Shown here: in pieces, positions 61,903 to 64,000 of the stretch
Position numbering within the stretch: the stretch's first letter is position 1
How the letters are laid out: every line of letters starts with the position of its first letter
Assembly (NCBI GenBank): GCA_964531285.1
Contig: CAZHDI010000005.1
Span: 1-64,000 of the forward strand
Direction of reading: 5' to 3'
DNA from: CAZHDI01 sp964531285
GTDB lineage: Bacteria; Pseudomonadota; Alphaproteobacteria; JAJFIK01
DNA: 64,000 bases
Program-made: the position numbers and the translations under genes
Notes under the pieces: generated by a model
What the model was told of the DNA's origin: nothing
Seen by the model: the letters and a program-made list of their open reading frames with translations, nothing else
Database searches by the model: none

Positions 61903-63369
61903 TCAGCGGAAGACCGGTTCGCCGGCCCGGGCTGGACCCACGGACGGCGCCTCGCCCAGATAGGCCATCAGCACGGCATGGAAATGCCGGATACGCCGTT
62001 CCTGATCGCCCAGATACGGTCCTTCGAAGCTCATCGAGTGCATGTTCTTCTGGAGGGCCGCCAGCATTTCGGCATCCTTGTCGATGATCGGGCCCAGACT
62101 GACATCCCCAAAACCGTGGGCGCTGTAGGGCGCGCGTTCGATCGGCCGGGCGGGGTCCTGATAGGCCAGTGCCTGAACATCGCAGAAGCACTTGTTCGGA
62201 TCGGTCGGGTGCGGGCGCAGCCGCTTGATCAGCACATGATCGGCGAAGATATCGGCGACGATGTTCGGGAAAATCGTATACTGATAATTATCGCTGAGCT
62301 GCTCATCGTTCAAGAAACGGTAGGGCAGATGGGTGGCGCTGTTTTCCATCTCCCGCCGGGCCTTCTGGATGGCCCGCCGCGCCGCTGCCGGACGGTTGTC
62401 GAAATTGCGCGGATGAATACCGAGTGCCGACAACTGCCGCGCCGTCTCCGGCGCGATGTTGACCTGATCAGGATGGCGCGTGGCGGGCTGATAGAACGGC
62501 ACGAGCATCCGGCTGTGCCGGCCATAGGTGTCGATCTGCACATGGTAATCCTCCGTCCACGGCAGGACCTGAGGGTGCAGCGCCTTCATCCGGTAGGTTT
62601 CGGTGAAGCAGTCCAGCGCGGCTTTCCAGTTGCACGGCCATTCGATGGTCTTGTCCATCGTATGCACCAGGGCTTCCCACTGATAGCACGCCAGATGATC
62701 GGGCAGGTTCTCCAGGAAATCGCGCAGGGACTCGCCATGCGGATTGAGGTTGATGAACACCCAGCCCGCCCAGGTGTCATGCCGGACGGTTTTGAGGCCC
62801 AGCGCGTCCGACGGCACGCCTTGGGGGAAGGTCTCCGCATCCGGAACGTTTTTGAGTTGCCCGTCGATGCTCCATTCCCAGTGATGGAACGGGCAGCGGA
62901 AGCTTGCCGTGTTCTGGGTCGTCACGGCCTCCGGCGTGCGCTCGACAATGGGCTCGCCGCGATGCCGGCAGACATTGAAAAAGGCGCGGATGCTGTCGTC
63001 CCACTGACGGACGATGAGGATGGATTCGTGGCCGATCTCGAACAGGACATGATCGCCCGGTTGGGCAATGTCGCTCTCGCGGCACGCCATCAGCCACGAC
63101 CGCGACCATAGCCCCTTCCATTCCCGGCCCATGAAGGCCGGCGACGTGTAGCGTTCCGCCGGGATGCGGTCATAGCCGAGATCCGGATCGGCGGCCTTGT
63201 CGGCCGGCGTGCCCTTGCCGACGCGGGGCTCGACCCGGTGCGGCGGCGCGGCATGCAGTTCCGTTGCCGGCATATCGGTATTCGCGCTCACGGCCCGGGT
63301 TTTGAATTTCGGACGGGTGATCAGAAACTGATCTTCAGGGCGCTCTTCGGTCCATGGAAACAGAGGCAT
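61903..63369 (-). CDS. Rieske aromatic ring-hydroxylating oxygenase, alpha subunit
   Basis: A 488-residue oxygenase subunit. The Rieske 2Fe-2S ligands are C134 and H136 (VCRHRGE) and C159 and H162 (CPFHHWEW). The catalytic domain starts after PCNWKAALD. The mononuclear iron motif, normally E/D-x-x-H-x-x-x-x-H, reads ETYR-MKAL-H: H265 is present, but the first His is Arg (R260, codon CGG). Otherwise the length and fold fit. No beta subunit, ferredoxin or reductase gene is in view. Start ATG 63369. Partner and substrate unknown; a role in degrading or modifying aromatic or trimethylamine-type compounds is only family-based. Confidence 0.9.
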   Translation of the reverse strand: MPLFPWTEERPEDQFLITRPKFKTRAVSANTDMPATELHAAPPHRVEPRVGKGTPADKAADPDLGYDRIPAERYTSPAFMGREWKGLWSRSWLMACRESDIAQPGDHVLFEIGHESILIVRQWDDSIRAFFNVCRHRGEPIVERTPEAVTTQNTASFRCPFHHWEWSIDGQLKNVPDAETFPQGVPSDALGLKTVRHDTWAGWVFINLNPHGESLRDFLENLPDHLACYQWEALVHTMDKTIEWPCNWKAALDCFTETYRMKALHPQVLPWTEDYHVQIDTYGRHSRMLVPFYQPATRHPDQVNIAPETARQLSALGIHPRNFDNRPAAARRAIQKARREMENSATHLPYRFLNDEQLSDNYQYTIFPNIVADIFADHVLIKRLRPHPTDPNKCFCDVQALAYQDPARPIERAPYSAHGFGDVSLGPIIDKDAEMLAALQKNMHSMSFEGPYLGDQERRIRHFHAVLMAYLGEAPSVGPARAGEPVFR

Positions 63370-63477
63370 TCCGGGTCTCCGCTGCCCCGCATCTCATCAG
63401 GGCGTGACTGATCCCGCGCCGGCCATCGCGCCGGCAACGGGAGTCGTGAACGCCTCAGCATGGGCAAAAGCGCGGCG

Positions 63478-64000
63478 CTAACGCAAGACCGGCCCGCTCA
63501 CAGTCCCCCGAATGCCCTCCGCCACCGCTTCGGCAGTGGTGCGCGTATTGGCGCGATCCGGCGCAACCGTGATGCGGCGCACCGGTGCAATCAAATGGCC
63601 TATACCGCGTTCGGCGACGCAGGCCGCAATCTCGGCGGCAAACGGACACCGAACGGGACCTAAGTCCAAAACGGCGAGCCGCCCGGTTCGCGCCACATCA
63701 TCCAGGATCAGGCCCCGGTCGAGCGGCGCGACGGTGCGCGGATCGATCACGCTGGCATGGAGTCCGTCGCTGCGGGCCAGCCGGTCGGCTGCTTCGGCGG
63801 CGGCATGGGCCAACGGTCCGGGTGCGACCACCGTGACATCCGTGCCCCGGCGCACCACGCGTCCTCGGCCCAGACCAGCATCGCCCGGCGCATCCGGGAA
63901 ACCCGCCGGCCCGGTTTCGGGTTCCAGGAGCAGAACCGGGCCGTGATGGCCGAGCGCCGCCGCGGTGAGAGTGCGGGCATCCAAGGCGTCCGCCGGCAGC
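63478..64000 (-). CDS. Alpha-ketoacid dehydrogenase E1 beta, C-terminal part (cut by window edge)
   Basis: The last 173 residues of a transketolase-like beta subunit, entering from the right edge in open frame. The visible part begins with LPADALDARTLTAAAL and GPVLLLEPE, matching the end of the pyrimidine-binding domain, and continues as a transketolase C-terminal domain: GTDVTVVAPGPLAHAAAEAADRL, SVIDPRTVAPLD and a late AEGIRG. E1 beta subunits of pyruvate, acetoin or branched-chain ketoacid dehydrogenases have this form; which one cannot be told. It ends 108 bases upstream of the oxygenase on the same strand and may share its transcript. Confidence 0.88.
   Translation of the reverse strand, partial: LPADALDARTLTAAALGHHGPVLLLEPETGPAGFPDAPGDAGLGRGRVVRRGTDVTVVAPGPLAHAAAEAADRLARSDGLHASVIDPRTVAPLDRGLILDDVARTGRLAVLDLGPVRCPFAAEIAACVAERGIGHLIAPVRRITVAPDRANTRTTAEAVAEGIRGTVSGPVLR

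Overview
The window reads as chromosomal DNA of a high-GC alphaproteobacterium, taken from a draft scaffold with three runs of exactly 100 N. The assignment rests on gene content: a class I lysyl-tRNA synthetase, a DUF952-pyrD pair with a 4-bp overlap, a ligase-associated Lhr helicase with PdeM, a PodJ-like polarity protein, bifunctional MnmC, and many acyl-CoA genes. The order within the class is not clear. I saw no rRNA, tRNA, CRISPR array, intact insertion sequence or prophage.

Layout. 1-4.9 kb: the N-terminal part of PrkA kinase, a 0.9-kb gene-poor stretch, a GNAT, a SixA-type phosphatase, a fatty acid hydroxylase and a TerB-like protein. 5-12.6 kb: DinG-type helicase, LysRS-I, a TPR protein, a truncated HTH regulator, DUF952 and pyrD. 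12.6-18.3 kb: a minus-strand overlapping operon of two hotdog thioesterases and a MATE exporter, then a flavin monooxygenase, a TetR regulator and a quinone oxidoreductase. 18.4-26 kb: a dispersed repeat, a GNAT, a pair of related two-TM proteins (one fused to a receiver domain), Lhr-PdeM, DUF3429, and a TIGR02186-TauE pair. 26-29.3 kb: a large PodJ-like protein. 29.6-40.2 kb: a fatty acid beta-oxidation locus led by a MerR regulator with a palindromic operator, with two acyl-CoA dehydrogenases, PaiB, thiolase, FadB/J-type fusion, alpha/beta hydrolase, then a thioesterase and a MaoC hydratase on the other strand. 40.4-44 kb: a 1210-aa secreted FG-GAP/Calx-beta/RTX protein. 44.6-54.5 kb: dienoyl-CoA isomerase, a Coa1-like protein, a haloalkane dehalogenase/thioesterase/patatin operon, an outer-membrane protein, YjbQ, a third acyl-CoA dehydrogenase, GNATs, HPF and a medium-chain reductase. 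54.6-64 kb: DsbD-like reductase with a periplasmic redoxin, a gap-interrupted hypothetical gene, mnmC, a periplasmic unknown, a Rieske oxygenase alpha subunit and the C-terminal end of a ketoacid dehydrogenase E1 beta.

How the genes work together. The dominant theme is acyl-CoA and lipid metabolism: dehydrogenation, hydration, oxidation, thiolysis, isomerisation of unsaturated chains, and at least four thioesterases. A smaller theme is periplasmic redox control (DsbD-like plus redoxin). The strongest points for follow-up are the receiver domain joined to a duplicated membrane module, the Rieske oxygenase with Arg at a metal-ligand His, a family of structured intergenic repeats in both orientations, tandem hairpins between convergent genes, and evidence that one assembly gap is artificial and hides an intact mnmC.
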